Below the pieces are notes generated by a model that was not told the origin of the DNA, did not search any database, and worked only from the letters and a program-made list of their open reading frames with translations. The position numbers were made by a program, and so were the translations under genes. Positions 50,737 through 58,726 of a DNA stretch of 64,000 bases are shown in pieces. Position 1 is the first letter of the stretch. Each line of letters opens with the position of its first letter. The stretch is from Streptomyces stelliscabiei (GTDB taxonomy: Bacteria; Actinomycetota; Actinomycetes; Streptomycetales; Streptomycetaceae): NCBI RefSeq assembly GCF_014873495.1, contig NZ_JADBGF010000001.1, positions 7,378,001-7,442,000 on the forward strand, read 5' to 3'.

Positions 50737-51324
50737 ATGACCCGCGTGATCGCCGGCACAGCCGGCGGACGCCGCCTGGCGGTCCCGCCGGGGACAGGCA
50801 CCCGCCCCACCTCCGACCGCGCGCGCGAGGGCCTCTTCTCCACCTGGGAATCCCTCCTCGGCGGCCCGCTGCACGGCGAACGGGTCCTCGACCTGTACGC
50901 CGGCTCGGGCGCCGTCGGCCTGGAGGCCCTCTCCAGGGGCGCCGGCCACACCCTCCTCGTCGAGGCCGACGCGCGAGCGGCCCGCACGATCCGGGACAAC
51001 GTCAGATCGCTCGGCCTCCCCGGCGCCGAGGTGAGATCCGGCAAAGCGGAGCAGATCGTCCAGGGCCCGGCCCCGGACGAGCCGTACGGCCTCGTCTTCC
51101 TCGACCCCCCGTACGCCGTTCCGGACGACGATCTTCGAGAGATCCTGCTCACACTCCGTACCGGGGGCTGGCTCGACGGCGAAGCCCTCGTCACCGTGGA
51201 GCGCAGCACCAGAGGCGGTGAATTCGCCTGGCCGACCGGTTTCGACGCCATCAGGGCCCGTCGCTACGGCGAGGGAACGTTTTGGTACGGTCGCGCCGCC
51301 GCTACGTGCGAAGACGCACGATGA
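50737..51324 (+). CDS. rsmD: 16S rRNA (guanine(966)-N(2))-methyltransferase
   Basis: A 195-residue SAM-dependent methyltransferase that modifies G966 of 16S rRNA. MTRVIAGTAGGRRLAVPPG is the family opening, RPTSDRAREGLFS is typical, the SAM loop is VLDLYAGSGAVGLEAL and the catalytic motif is FLDPPY. ATG 50737 has an AAGGA site 8 nt upstream. Its stop overlaps an ATG of the coaD frame, and coaD follows in the common rsmD-coaD operon. Confidence 0.95.
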   Translation: MTRVIAGTAGGRRLAVPPGTGTRPTSDRAREGLFSTWESLLGGPLHGERVLDLYAGSGAVGLEALSRGAGHTLLVEADARAARTIRDNVRSLGLPGAEVRSGKAEQIVQGPAPDEPYGLVFLDPPYAVPDDDLREILLTLRTGGWLDGEALVTVERSTRGGEFAWPTGFDAIRARRYGEGTFWYGRAAATCEDAR

Positions 51325-51350
51325 CCGGACCGGAGAGCGAGGGATCCCAA

Positions 51351-51830
51351 GTGCGCCGTGCCGTCTGTCCCGGGTCGTTCGACCCCATCACCAACGGGCA
51401 TCTCGACATCATTGGCCGCGCCTCCAAGTTGTACGACGAGGTCTATGTCGCGGTGATGATCAACAAGTCCAAGAAGGGCCTCTTCGAGGTCGAGGAGCGG
51501 ATGGAGCTGATCCGCGAGGTCACCGCCGAGTACGCGAACGTGCGGGTGGAGGCCTTCCACGGCCTGCTCGTCGACTTCTGCAAGCAGCGCGACATCCCGG
51601 CCATCGTCAAGGGCCTGCGCGCGGTCAGCGACTTCGACTACGAGCTGCAGATGGCCCAGATGAACATCGGCCTGTCGGGCGTGGAGACCCTCTTCGTCCC
51701 CACCAACCCCACCTACAGCTTCCTGTCGTCCTCCTTGGTCAAGGAGGTCGCGACCTGGGGCGGCGACGTCTCCCACCTGGTGCCCCCGCTCGTCCTCGAA
51801 GCCCTCGGCGAACGCCTGAAGCAGGACTGA
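51351..51830 (+). CDS. coaD: Phosphopantetheine adenylyltransferase
   Basis: A 159-residue nucleotidyltransferase in CoA synthesis, the same length as in S. coelicolor from memory. Motifs: RRAVCPGSFDPITNGHLDII with the TxGH motif, KGLRAVSDFDYELQMAQMN and the SSSLVKEVA signature. GTG 51351 follows GAGGGATCC at good spacing; the ATG at 51321 overlapping rsmD would add ten non-conserved residues. Confidence 0.96.
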   Translation: MRRAVCPGSFDPITNGHLDIIGRASKLYDEVYVAVMINKSKKGLFEVEERMELIREVTAEYANVRVEAFHGLLVDFCKQRDIPAIVKGLRAVSDFDYELQMAQMNIGLSGVETLFVPTNPTYSFLSSSLVKEVATWGGDVSHLVPPLVLEALGERLKQD

Positions 51831-51907
51831 GCGGACGAACCTCCCCCGCTGGCCGTACAGTCGACCCGACCGTCTCCAACACAGTCGTAGAGAGTGGCGA
51901 GCACACG

Positions 51908-52984
51908 GTGGACCACACGGTGGACGTGCAGAAGAAGCTCGACGAGATCGTCTCGGTGGTCTCCGGCGCCCGATCCATGCCCATGTCGGCCTCGTGCGTG
52001 GTCAACCGCGCCGAACTGCTCTCCCTGCTCGACGAACTGCGCGCGGCCCTGCCGGACTCCCTCGCCCAGGCGCGGGAACTGATCGGCGACCGTGACCACA
52101 TGGTCGAGCGGGCCCGCCAGGAGGCCGAGCGGATCGTCGCCAACGCGCACGCCGAGCGCGGCTCCCTGATCTCCGACACCGAGGTCGCCCGCCGCTCCCA
52201 GAACGAGGCCGACCGCATCCTCGGCGAGGCCCGCCAGGAGGCCGAGGAGGTCCGCGCCGAGGCCGACGACTACGTCGACTCCAAGCTCGCCAACTTCGAG
52301 GTCGTCCTCACCAAGACCCTCGGTTCCGTGGGCCGCGGCCGCGAGAAGCTCCTCGGGACGGGCCCCGGCCTCGACGAGCGGGGCTACGCGGACGAGGACG
52401 CCCCCGAGCGCAGTCAGGACCCCGAGACGCTGCGCAAGGACGCCGACGCCTACGTCGACGCCAAGCTCGGCGCCTTCGAGGCGGTCCTCGCCAAGACCCT
52501 GGAGGCCGTCGGCCGGGGCCGCCAGAAGCTCCACGGCCGGATCGCCTCCGACGACCTCGGCGCCCTCGCCCTGCACGACGACGGCACCTCCCCGCAGCTC
52601 ACCAGCGACGCGGACTACCTGGCCAACCTCTCCGACACCTCCGCCCAGCAGTCCCGGCCGGTGCCGGAGCAGCAGTCGTACGGCGGGCAGCAGGAGTCGT
52701 ACCAGGCGACGGCGTACCAGCAGGATCCGTACGGCGGCTACCAGCAGCAGTACGCCCAGCCCCAGCAGGCCGCGGACCCCTACGGCTACCAGCAGGCCGA
52801 TCCGTACGCGGCCGGCTACCCGCAGCAGCCCGCGTACGACCCGAACCAGGGGCACCAGGACCAGGTGCCGCAGGACCAGCAGGGGTACCCGCAGCAGCAG
52901 GCGAACGTGCTCGACGAGACCAGTCTCTTCGACACCACCATGATCACGGCCGAGCAGTTGCGCCGGTACGAACAGGGCCGCTGA
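51908..52984 (+). CDS. Coiled-coil DivIVA-like cell-division/polarity-associated protein
   Basis: A 358-residue protein with three parts. Residues 1-55 are a helical head (VDVQKKLDEIVSVVSGARSM). Residues 55-210 are coiled coil rich in Ala/Glu/Arg (RARQEAERIVANAHAERGSL), as in DivIVA or ATP-synthase b-like proteins. This part contains an internal duplication: YVDSKLANFEVVLTKTLGSV and YVDAKLGAFEAVLAKTLEAV, each followed by GRGRxKL. Residues 235-340 are a Gln/Tyr/Pro-rich low-complexity tail with DPYGGYQQQY-type units, and a short conserved end (DTTMITAEQLRRYEQGR) follows. The function is unknown. It lies between coaD and DUF177 in many Streptomyces. Confidence 0.82.
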   Translation: MDHTVDVQKKLDEIVSVVSGARSMPMSASCVVNRAELLSLLDELRAALPDSLAQARELIGDRDHMVERARQEAERIVANAHAERGSLISDTEVARRSQNEADRILGEARQEAEEVRAEADDYVDSKLANFEVVLTKTLGSVGRGREKLLGTGPGLDERGYADEDAPERSQDPETLRKDADAYVDAKLGAFEAVLAKTLEAVGRGRQKLHGRIASDDLGALALHDDGTSPQLTSDADYLANLSDTSAQQSRPVPEQQSYGGQQESYQATAYQQDPYGGYQQQYAQPQQAADPYGYQQADPYAAGYPQQPAYDPNQGHQDQVPQDQQGYPQQQANVLDETSLFDTTMITAEQLRRYEQGR

Positions 52985-53136
52985 CAGCGGATTGGGCCGA
53001 TGGCGAAAGGTCCAGTATCCTGGATGTTCGGTCGCGAGTGCGTTCATGCTGTCCGCAACAGACGCCCGCGATCGAGCGCTGCCCGGAACACCAGGGGCGA
53101 CGCTCCTCCTCCGCATCCCGAAGACCGAAAGCAGAA

Positions 53137-53790
53137 ATGGCTCTGAACGCCCGCCTCGACCACCGCAACCCCCTCGTGTTCGACACGCACGAGCTGGGTC
53201 GGCGGCCCGGTGCGCAACAGCGCCTGACGCGCTCGGTCGACGCTCCGAAGGACCTCGGCCTCAAAGGGGTCGTCGGAGTGCCGGAAGGCGCCCCGGTGGA
53301 GCTCGAACTCCGTCTGGAGTCGGTCATGGAAGGGGTGCTTGTCACAGGCACCGCCCGTGCACTGGCCGAGGGGGAGTGCGTAAGGTGTCTGGAGCCACTG
53401 GAGCTGGAGCTCGCAGCGGACTTCCAGGAGATGTTCTCGTACCCCGACGCCGATGAGCGGGGCCGCGTGATCGCGGAGCCCGACACCGACGCCGAGGACG
53501 ACGAGGACAGGCTCTTCCTCGAGGACGGCCTGTTCGACCTCGAACCCGTGCTGCGCGATGCGGTGGTGCTCGCACTGCCGATGCAGCCGGTGTGCCAGGA
53601 CGACTGCCCCGGCCTGTGCTCCGAGTGTGGAGCGCGGCTGGCGGACGACCCGGACCACCACCACGACGCCGTCGACATCCGTTGGGCGGCACTGCAGGGA
53701 CTCGCCGGTTCACTCGAAGATGGCGAGAAGGACGAGTTGAGCGGCGGCGCGCTTCCATCAGCGCACGTCGACGAGAAGCAGGAGAAGTAG
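53137..53790 (+). CDS. DUF177 (YceD-family) protein
   Basis: A 217-residue YceD/DUF177 protein, always encoded upstream of rpmF and implicated in 23S rRNA or ribosome assembly in bacteria and plastids. The conserved CVRCLEPLELEL block and the CQDDCPGLCSECGARL motif suggest a metal-binding site. ATG 53137 (MALNARLDHRNPLVFDTHEL) is chosen by similarity of the opening, with AGCAGAA before it. It ends 2 bp before rpmF. Confidence 0.92.
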   Translation: MALNARLDHRNPLVFDTHELGRRPGAQQRLTRSVDAPKDLGLKGVVGVPEGAPVELELRLESVMEGVLVTGTARALAEGECVRCLEPLELELAADFQEMFSYPDADERGRVIAEPDTDAEDDEDRLFLEDGLFDLEPVLRDAVVLALPMQPVCQDDCPGLCSECGARLADDPDHHHDAVDIRWAALQGLAGSLEDGEKDELSGGALPSAHVDEKQEK

Positions 53791-53792
53791 CC

Positions 53793-53966
53793 GTGGCTGT
53801 TCCGAAGCGGAAGATGTCGCGCAGCAACACGCGCCACCGCCGGTCGCAGTGGAAGGCTGCGGTCCCCACCCTGGTTGCGTGCGAGCGCTGCCACGAGCCC
53901 AAGCTGCAGCACATCGCGTGCCCGTCTTGCGGCACCTACAACAAGCGCCAGGTCCTCGAGGTCTGA
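53793..53966 (+). CDS. rpmF: 50S ribosomal protein L32
   Basis: A 57-residue protein: AVPKRKMSRSNTRHRRSQWK, then two CxxC pairs (CERCHEP and CPSCGTY), so the zinc-binding form. GTG start 2 bp after the DUF177 stop with GGAGAAG upstream. Co-transcribed with rnc. Confidence 0.97.
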   Translation: MAVPKRKMSRSNTRHRRSQWKAAVPTLVACERCHEPKLQHIACPSCGTYNKRQVLEV

Positions 53967-53985
53967 GCGGCTGGTGAGAGGCTCT

Positions 53986-54801
53986 ATGTCTGACGCCAAG
54001 GCGGAGACCAACGCCAAGAAAAAGGCGGAGAACACAGCCTCGTCCCACACGCTTCTGGAAGGGCGGCTCGGCTACAAGCTCGAGTCCGCCCTTCTGGTGC
54101 GTGCGCTGACCCACCGTTCGTACGCGTACGAGAACGGCGGTCTGCCCACCAACGAACGCCTGGAGTTCCTCGGGGACTCCGTGCTCGGTCTGGTGGTCAC
54201 GGACACGCTGTATCGCACCCACCCCGACCTGCCTGAAGGCCAACTGGCCAAGCTGCGGGCCGCGGTGGTCAACTCTCGTGCGCTGGCGGAGGTGGGCCGC
54301 GGGCTCGACCTCGGCTCCTTCATCCGGCTCGGCCGCGGTGAAGAGGGCACGGGTGGCCGGGACAAGGCATCCATCCTCGCCGACACCCTCGAAGCGGTGA
54401 TCGGCGCGGTCTATCTCGACCAGGGGCTCGACTCGGCGGCGGAGCTGGTGCATCGCCTGTTCGACCCGTTGATCGAGAAGTCTTCGAATCTCGGAGCCGG
54501 CCTGGACTGGAAGACCAGTCTCCAGGAGCTCACCGCGACCGAGGGGCTCGGTGTGCCCGAGTACCTGGTCACGGAGACCGGCCCCGACCACGAGAAGACC
54601 TTCACAGCTGCCGCCCGCGTCGGAGGCGTCTCGTACGGCACCGGCACCGGCCGCAGCAAGAAGGAAGCGGAGCAGCAGGCGGCCGAGTCCGCCTGGCGGG
54701 CGATCCGCTCCGCGGCGGACGAGCGGGCGAAGGCGGCGGCCGAGGCCGCTGCCCAGGCCGACGACATCGCGGTCACCCCTTCGGACACCGCCCCGGCCTG
54801 A
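53986..54801 (+). CDS. rnc: Ribonuclease III
   Basis: A 271-residue double-strand RNase that processes rRNA and mRNAs. The S. coelicolor orthologue is absB, required for antibiotic production. The catalytic signature NERLEFLGDSVLG is intact, with the later ADTLEAVIGAVYLD carrying the second metal Glu. A dsRNA-binding domain follows (WKTSLQELTATEGLG to KKEAEQQAAESAW), and the tail is Ala-rich. It starts 19 bp after rpmF, in the DUF177-rpmF-rnc operon. Confidence 0.97.
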   Translation: MSDAKAETNAKKKAENTASSHTLLEGRLGYKLESALLVRALTHRSYAYENGGLPTNERLEFLGDSVLGLVVTDTLYRTHPDLPEGQLAKLRAAVVNSRALAEVGRGLDLGSFIRLGRGEEGTGGRDKASILADTLEAVIGAVYLDQGLDSAAELVHRLFDPLIEKSSNLGAGLDWKTSLQELTATEGLGVPEYLVTETGPDHEKTFTAAARVGGVSYGTGTGRSKKEAEQQAAESAWRAIRSAADERAKAAAEAAAQADDIAVTPSDTAPA

Positions 54802-54813
54802 CGCCGAGGACTG

Positions 54814-54849
54814 CCGCCCCCGGGCCCCCGCGAGGGGACGCGGGGGCGG
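54814..54849 (+). terminator. Terminator of the rpmF-rnc operon
   Basis: A 9-bp outer stem CCGCCCCCG/CGGGGGCGG, with a partly paired GC-rich interior, begins 12 bp after the rnc stop and is followed by GTTT. Confidence 0.8.
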
Positions 54850-54893
54850 TTTCGGTGCGTTGCCGGGTGGGAGTGGGGGCGGGCCTGAAAAGC

Positions 54894-54950
54894 ATGGGGC
54901 GCAGCCCCTGCTTTTCAGGGGCGCGGGGAACTGCGCGAGAAGCCCCCACC
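54894..54950. repeat. Dispersed palindromic repeat, copy D
   Basis: GGGGCGCAGCCCCTG forms one hairpin and CAGGGGCGCGGGGAACTGCG the next, ending GAAGCCCCCACC. It is almost the same sequence as the first element of copy C and the outer part of copy F. It lies between rnc and fpg. Confidence 0.75.
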
Positions 54951-55012
54951 GGACCCGCACCCACCCCCGACCGACACCCCCCAGCCCCCTCGCCCACCCT
55001 CCGGAGGACCCC

Positions 55013-55873
55013 GTGCCAGAACTCCCCGAGGTCGAGGTCGTCCGCCGCGGCCTGGAGCGCTGGGTGGCGCACCGCACCGTCGCCGACGTCGAGGTGCTGC
55101 ACCCCCGGGCGATCCGCCGTCACCTGGCCGGCCCGGAGGACTTCGCGCTCCGGCTGAAGGGCCACCGCATCGGGGAGCCCAGCAGGCGCGGCAAGTACCT
55201 GTGGCTGCCGGTGGAGGACACCGGGATCGCCGTCCTCGCCCATCTCGGCATGAGCGGCCAACTGCTCGTGCAGCCGCACGAGACGGCCGACGAGAAGCAC
55301 CTGAGGATCCGCGTCCGCTTCGCGGACGACCTCCGCACCGAACTCCGCTTCGTCGACCAACGCACCTTCGGCGGACTGTCGTTGCACGACACCACCCCCG
55401 ACGGCCTGCCGGACGTCATCGCGCACATCGCCCGCGACCCCCTCGACCCGCTGTTCGACGCGGAGGCCTTCCACCAGGCGCTGCGCCGGAAGCGTACGAC
55501 CATCAAACGGGCCCTGCTGGACCAGTCGTTGATCAGCGGGGTCGGCAACATCTACGCCGACGAGGCGCTCTGGCGGTCGAGGCTGCACTACGAGCGCCCC
55601 ACCGCCGGCTTCACCCGCCCCCGCACCACCGAACTCCTCGGCCACGTACGGGACGTGATGAACGCGGCCCTCGCGGTGGGCGGCACGAGCTTCGACAGCC
55701 TGTACGTCAACGTGAACGGCGAGTCGGGGTACTTCGACCGCTCGCTGGACGCGTACGGCCGCGAGGGCCTGCCCTGTCGCCGCTGTGCCACGCCGATGCG
55801 GCGGCGGCCCTGGATGAACAGGTCCAGCTACTTCTGCCCGACGTGTCAGCGGGCCCCGCGCGCCTCGTCGTAA
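55013..55873 (+). CDS. fpg: Formamidopyrimidine-DNA glycosylase
   Basis: A 286-residue DNA repair glycosylase/lyase removing 8-oxoguanine and FapyG. The catalytic N-terminus PELPEVE (Pro2, Glu3), HLGMSGQLL with the conserved Lys region before it, the H2TH region LISGVGNIYADEALW and a C-terminal zinc finger CRRC...CPTC are complete. GTG start after GGAGGACCCC. Its last 28 bp overlap the end of the convergent HxlR gene. Confidence 0.95.
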   Translation: MPELPEVEVVRRGLERWVAHRTVADVEVLHPRAIRRHLAGPEDFALRLKGHRIGEPSRRGKYLWLPVEDTGIAVLAHLGMSGQLLVQPHETADEKHLRIRVRFADDLRTELRFVDQRTFGGLSLHDTTPDGLPDVIAHIARDPLDPLFDAEAFHQALRRKRTTIKRALLDQSLISGVGNIYADEALWRSRLHYERPTAGFTRPRTTELLGHVRDVMNAALAVGGTSFDSLYVNVNGESGYFDRSLDAYGREGLPCRRCATPMRRRPWMNRSSYFCPTCQRAPRASS

Positions 55874-56286
55874 CGCGCACGGGCCGTGAGCACGTCCTCC
55901 ATGCGGTCCTCCACACAGGTGATGAGGGACAGCAGGCGCTCGGAGATCTCGCGGCCGAGCGGAGTGAGGCTGTAGTCGACGCGGGGCGGGTTGGTGGGCT
56001 GGGCCTCGCGGTGCACCAGGCCGTCCCGCTCCAGGGCGTGCAGGGTCTGGGAGAGCATCTTCTCGCTGACGCCGTCGACGCGGCGCCGCAGCTCGTTGAA
56101 GCGGAGCGAGCTGTCGTGCAGCGCGCCCAGTGTCAGCCCGCCCCAGCGGCCGGTGATGTGCTCCAGGGTGCCCCGCGACGGGCAGTTCCTGGCGAACACG
56201 TCGAAGGCCAGCTGGTCGAGGTTCCAGGCGTCCGCGCCCGCGGCGGCCTGCGCGGGCGTCACGGCACTCTGCGCGGTCGATTCCAT
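55846..56286 (-). CDS. HxlR-family transcriptional regulator
   Basis: A 146-residue winged-helix regulator: CPSRGTLEHITGRWGGLTLGAL, RFNELRRRVDGVSEKMLSQTL (recognition helix), then the wing PPRVDYSLTPLGREI. A single conserved Cys (Cys35 in RNCPSRG) is in the place where some HxlR proteins sense thiols or electrophiles. A perfect inverted repeat overlaps its own -35, so autoregulation is likely. No divergent target gene is present, which is unusual for this family. Confidence 0.92.
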   Translation of the reverse strand: MESTAQSAVTPAQAAAGADAWNLDQLAFDVFARNCPSRGTLEHITGRWGGLTLGALHDSSLRFNELRRRVDGVSEKMLSQTLHALERDGLVHREAQPTNPPRVDYSLTPLGREISERLLSLITCVEDRMEDVLTARARYDEARGAR

Positions 56287-56292
56287 ACACCG

Positions 56293-56344
56293 AGCATACT
56301 CCGACGCAGCGCTAACCAGAAGGTCGCACTAACTTCTGGTTAGC
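56293..56344 (-). promoter_or_regulatory. HxlR promoter and perfect inverted-repeat operator
   Basis: GCTAACCAGAAG (56311-56322) and its exact complement CTTCTGGTTAGC (56333-56344) are separated by 10 bp. On the minus strand TTCTGG (-35) overlaps the proximal half and TATGCT (-10) follows after 17 bp, 7 bp before the ATG region. A bound dimer would block RNA polymerase. Confidence 0.78.
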
Positions 56345-56365
56345 GGGTGCTGTCCGGGGGATGTC

Positions 56366-57352
56366 TCAGTAGCCGAAGTCCTGCGTCCACCACGGTCCGC
56401 CGTCGCCCAGGTGGACACCGACGCCGAGGGTCTTGAAGTCGCAGTTCAGGATGTTCGCCCTGTGGCCGGGGCTGTTCATCCAGGCCTCCATGACCGCCTC
56501 GGCGGTGGCCTGGCCGCGGGCGATGTTCTCGCCGCCCAGCCCGGTGATCCCGAGGGCCGCCGCGCGGTCCCACGGGTCGGCGCCGTCGGGGTCCGTGTGG
56601 TCGAAGAAGGCGCGGAGCGCCATGTCCTTGCTGAAGGTCTCGGCCAGCCGGGAAAGGTCGCTGTCGGCCGCCACCGGGCTGCAGCCGGCCTTCGCCCGCT
56701 CCTCGTTGACGAGGAGGAGGACCGCGGCCTCGGCCTGGGTCTCGGTGGAGATCTCCACCGGAGAGGTCTTCTCCTTCTCCTTCTCCTTGCCCTTTTCCTT
56801 GGTGGGCTCGGAGGACGGCGTCCTGGTCTTCTCGGAGCCGGAGCCCTTGCCCGCCTTGTCGGCAGGAGCCTTCTCGGACGGGGTCTGCGAGGGGGCCGGG
56901 GTGCTGGACGGCGAGGCCTCGCGCTCGGCGTCACGGCTGGTGGACTCGTCCTCGCGCTGTTCCTGCGCGGCGCCGTCCGTACCGCCCTGCTGGGTGGCCG
57001 CGCCGGTCGGCGAGCCGGCGGGCACCACCGTCTCGTTGCTGCTGCCCCCGCTGACCGCGTACTTGTCGCCGCCCGGCAGCACTCCGGTGGCCACCGCGAC
57101 GGTGCCGAGGGCGACGGCGGCGGACACACCGAGAAGACCGGTCTTCACCGGGGTCACGGTCCGCTTCTTGCGGCGGCGCGAGCCACCGCCGCGCGCTGCG
57201 GCCTGGGCGTCGGCCTCCAGGACCGCGGCGAACCCGTACAGGTTCTCCGGACCGTAGTGGGGTTCTTCGGAAGTGAAGCCCGTGTCGGTGACCCCGGCGG
57301 CGCGGCCCCCCCTGGCGGCGCGGCCGGCGGCGGAGCGTCGGTGGCGTCCCAT
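56366..57352 (-). CDS. Membrane-anchored CAP/SCP-domain protein
   Basis: A 328-residue protein. Residues 1-70 are a basic cytoplasmic part (YGFAAVLEADAQAAARGGGS, RRRKKRT). One membrane span is at about 72-92 (LLGVSAAVALGTVAVATGVL). A long extracellular Ser/Pro/Lys/Glu linker follows (to about 200), then a CAP domain of about 120 residues with LLLVNEERAKAGC, AFFDHTDPDGADPW, GENIARG, WMNSPGHRANILN and the closing WWTQDFGY. The two His and two Glu of the CAP site are present. Bacterial CAP proteins are extracellular with mostly unknown function. ATG 57352 follows GGAAGG. An upstream in-frame extension lacks a ribosome site. Confidence 0.9.
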   Translation of the reverse strand: MGRHRRSAAGRAARGGRAAGVTDTGFTSEEPHYGPENLYGFAAVLEADAQAAARGGGSRRRKKRTVTPVKTGLLGVSAAVALGTVAVATGVLPGGDKYAVSGGSSNETVVPAGSPTGAATQQGGTDGAAQEQREDESTSRDAEREASPSSTPAPSQTPSEKAPADKAGKGSGSEKTRTPSSEPTKEKGKEKEKEKTSPVEISTETQAEAAVLLLVNEERAKAGCSPVAADSDLSRLAETFSKDMALRAFFDHTDPDGADPWDRAAALGITGLGGENIARGQATAEAVMEAWMNSPGHRANILNCDFKTLGVGVHLGDGGPWWTQDFGY

Positions 57353-57541
57353 GTCTTGGCCTTCCTCGTCCTTGCGGTGTCCTGCGTCAACGTTGGGGAT
57401 GTTGTCAACGTTGTGATCGTCGCCTTCACGAATCTCACACGAAGGAGTGAGTTTCATATGAGATTCATTGGGTCGGGACGGTACAGCATGGCGCCGGGGG
57501 AGGGAGAGACCCGTGGGACATTGGCCCGTTAGCGTGCAGGC

Positions 57542-57823
57542 ATGAGCGAGGATGTACGGCTGGTCACCTGGGTCCGCGGACGGGTGCAAGGGGTGGGTTT
57601 CCGCTGGTTCACGCGGGCGCGGGCGCTGGAGATCGGCGGACTGAGTGGTTTTGCTCTCAATTTGGCCGACGGACGGGTCCAGGTGGTCGCCGAGGGCCCC
57701 CGCGAGGCGTGCGAAGGGCTCCTGGGGTGGCTCCAGAGTGACGACACGCCCGGGCGCGTGGACGGCGTCACCGAGATCTGGGACACACCCCGAGGGGGCT
57801 ACGACGGCTTCGCCATCCGCTGA
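57542..57823 (+). CDS. acyP: Acylphosphatase
   Basis: A 93-residue acylphosphatase hydrolysing carboxyl-phosphate bonds. The signature GRVQGVGFRWFTRARA holds the catalytic Arg, and GFALNLADGRVQVVAEG contains the catalytic Asn and conserved G-x-V. ATG 57542 is 190 bp from the divergent CAP gene. It stands alone in this window. Confidence 0.95.
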   Translation: MSEDVRLVTWVRGRVQGVGFRWFTRARALEIGGLSGFALNLADGRVQVVAEGPREACEGLLGWLQSDDTPGRVDGVTEIWDTPRGGYDGFAIR

Positions 57824-58224
57824 CCGTGCCGTGCGGAGCGGGCTGGGCGAGGGGGAGAGGTGCGCCACCGGCATATGCCAGGAGCATGCACACAACAGAA
57901 ATGTGCAGGTGATTGCCAAGGCGGGTTTGTCATGGCACTCTCCGAAGAGACGATGATCCCCTCGCTCCGCCGGTCAGGAGAGGTCCCCGAACCGCCGCAG
58001 CGTCGCCCGCTCGGGGCCGCGCGGCAGAGGGATGCCCGTCAATGCGGGGCGTGATCGTGTTGACCGTCAAACTTTTTGGTGAGACGCTAAAAGCAACCCC
58101 GCGCACCTTAGCTGTTTGGCATGAAGACGGCAGCAAAAACTCAACAGTGCCAAGCATCGCGGGTGCGATTCCCTCACGACCCACACCGCTTCGGTCGGTC
58201 ACTCAGTGTGGAGGACCATCCATC
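57824..58224. other. 400-bp intergenic region upstream of the coiled-coil microprotein gene
   Basis: No gene is supported. The right half is markedly less GC-rich (58055-58150). It contains the palindrome TTGACCGTCAA at 58060-58070 and an A/T-rich stretch ending in GCTAAAAGC, so a promoter and a leader of over 100 nt are likely. A short overlapping open frame reading into the downstream gene has no ribosome site and was not kept. Confidence 0.45.
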
Positions 58225-58425
58225 ATGGCAAAGGCGCTTCTCGGTTACGTCGGCGGCTCCGACCCGCGACTCCTCGCCGAGATGCGACGGCTCCAGCAGC
58301 GTGTCCAGGACCTGGAATCCGAACTCGGACGCATCCAGGCGGAGAACGACGCGCTGACGGCTGCCGCTTCTCACGACTCGCTCATGGAGCTCGACGCACG
58401 CCAGGCGGAGCCTGCGCTCACCTGA
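58225..58425 (+). CDS. Small coiled-coil hypothetical protein
   Basis: A 66-residue protein, MAKALLGYVGGSDPRLLAEM followed by a heptad-like helix (RRLQQRVQDLESELGRIQAE), ending in an acidic tail. The helix should form a dimeric coiled coil. I recall close relatives in the same place upstream of smc in other Streptomyces but no known function. GTGGAGGA lies 10 nt before the ATG. A terminator follows 70 bp downstream. Confidence 0.8.
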   Translation: MAKALLGYVGGSDPRLLAEMRRLQQRVQDLESELGRIQAENDALTAAASHDSLMELDARQAEPALT

Positions 58426-58726
58426 TCACTGCATCGCACACGACAGACAGCAGTGGTTGGGCTGCCCGTATCAACCGCTAAGTTGTCAGATCTGCAAGGG
58501 ACGCCTTCTCACGAGGCGTCCCTTCTTTCTTTCCCCGACCCCTCGACCGGCGTCCCTGACCGACGCCCGACTTCTTGACGTGTCCGAGGGCCGACGACCC
58601 CCGGAAGACTTCAGAAGAACCCCCGAACTTCCTCACACTCCTTAACGTCTGATGTGCCCTGCACGTTCATGTGCGAAACCGCGCGTTCATGGAGTGGGAC
58701 AAGGCCGGAAGGTAGAGTCCGGCGGC
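58426..58726. other. Intergenic region upstream of smc
   Basis: 301 bp. It carries the terminator at 58496-58524 and a small palindrome GCACGTTCATGTGC at 58663-58676. TAGAGT at 58713-58718 sits 8 bp before the smc GTG and could be a -10, implying a leaderless smc mRNA. No further gene is supported. Confidence 0.45.
58496..58524 (+). terminator. Terminator of the coiled-coil microprotein gene
   Basis: An 11-bp stem AAGGGACGCCT/AGGCGTCCCTT with a 7-nt loop followed by TCTTTCTTTC, a classical intrinsic terminator. Confidence 0.92.

Noticed and set aside
58160..58185. GGGTGCGATTCCC resembling a tRNA/tmRNA T arm
   Set aside because: No acceptor stem, D arm or CCA end could be found around it, so it is not a tRNA or tmRNA.
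57913..58425. 170-residue rightward frame containing the coiled-coil microprotein as its C-terminus
   Set aside because: The upstream part crosses the low-GC leader, has no ribosome site and no recognisable domain. The ATG at 58225 is the natural start.
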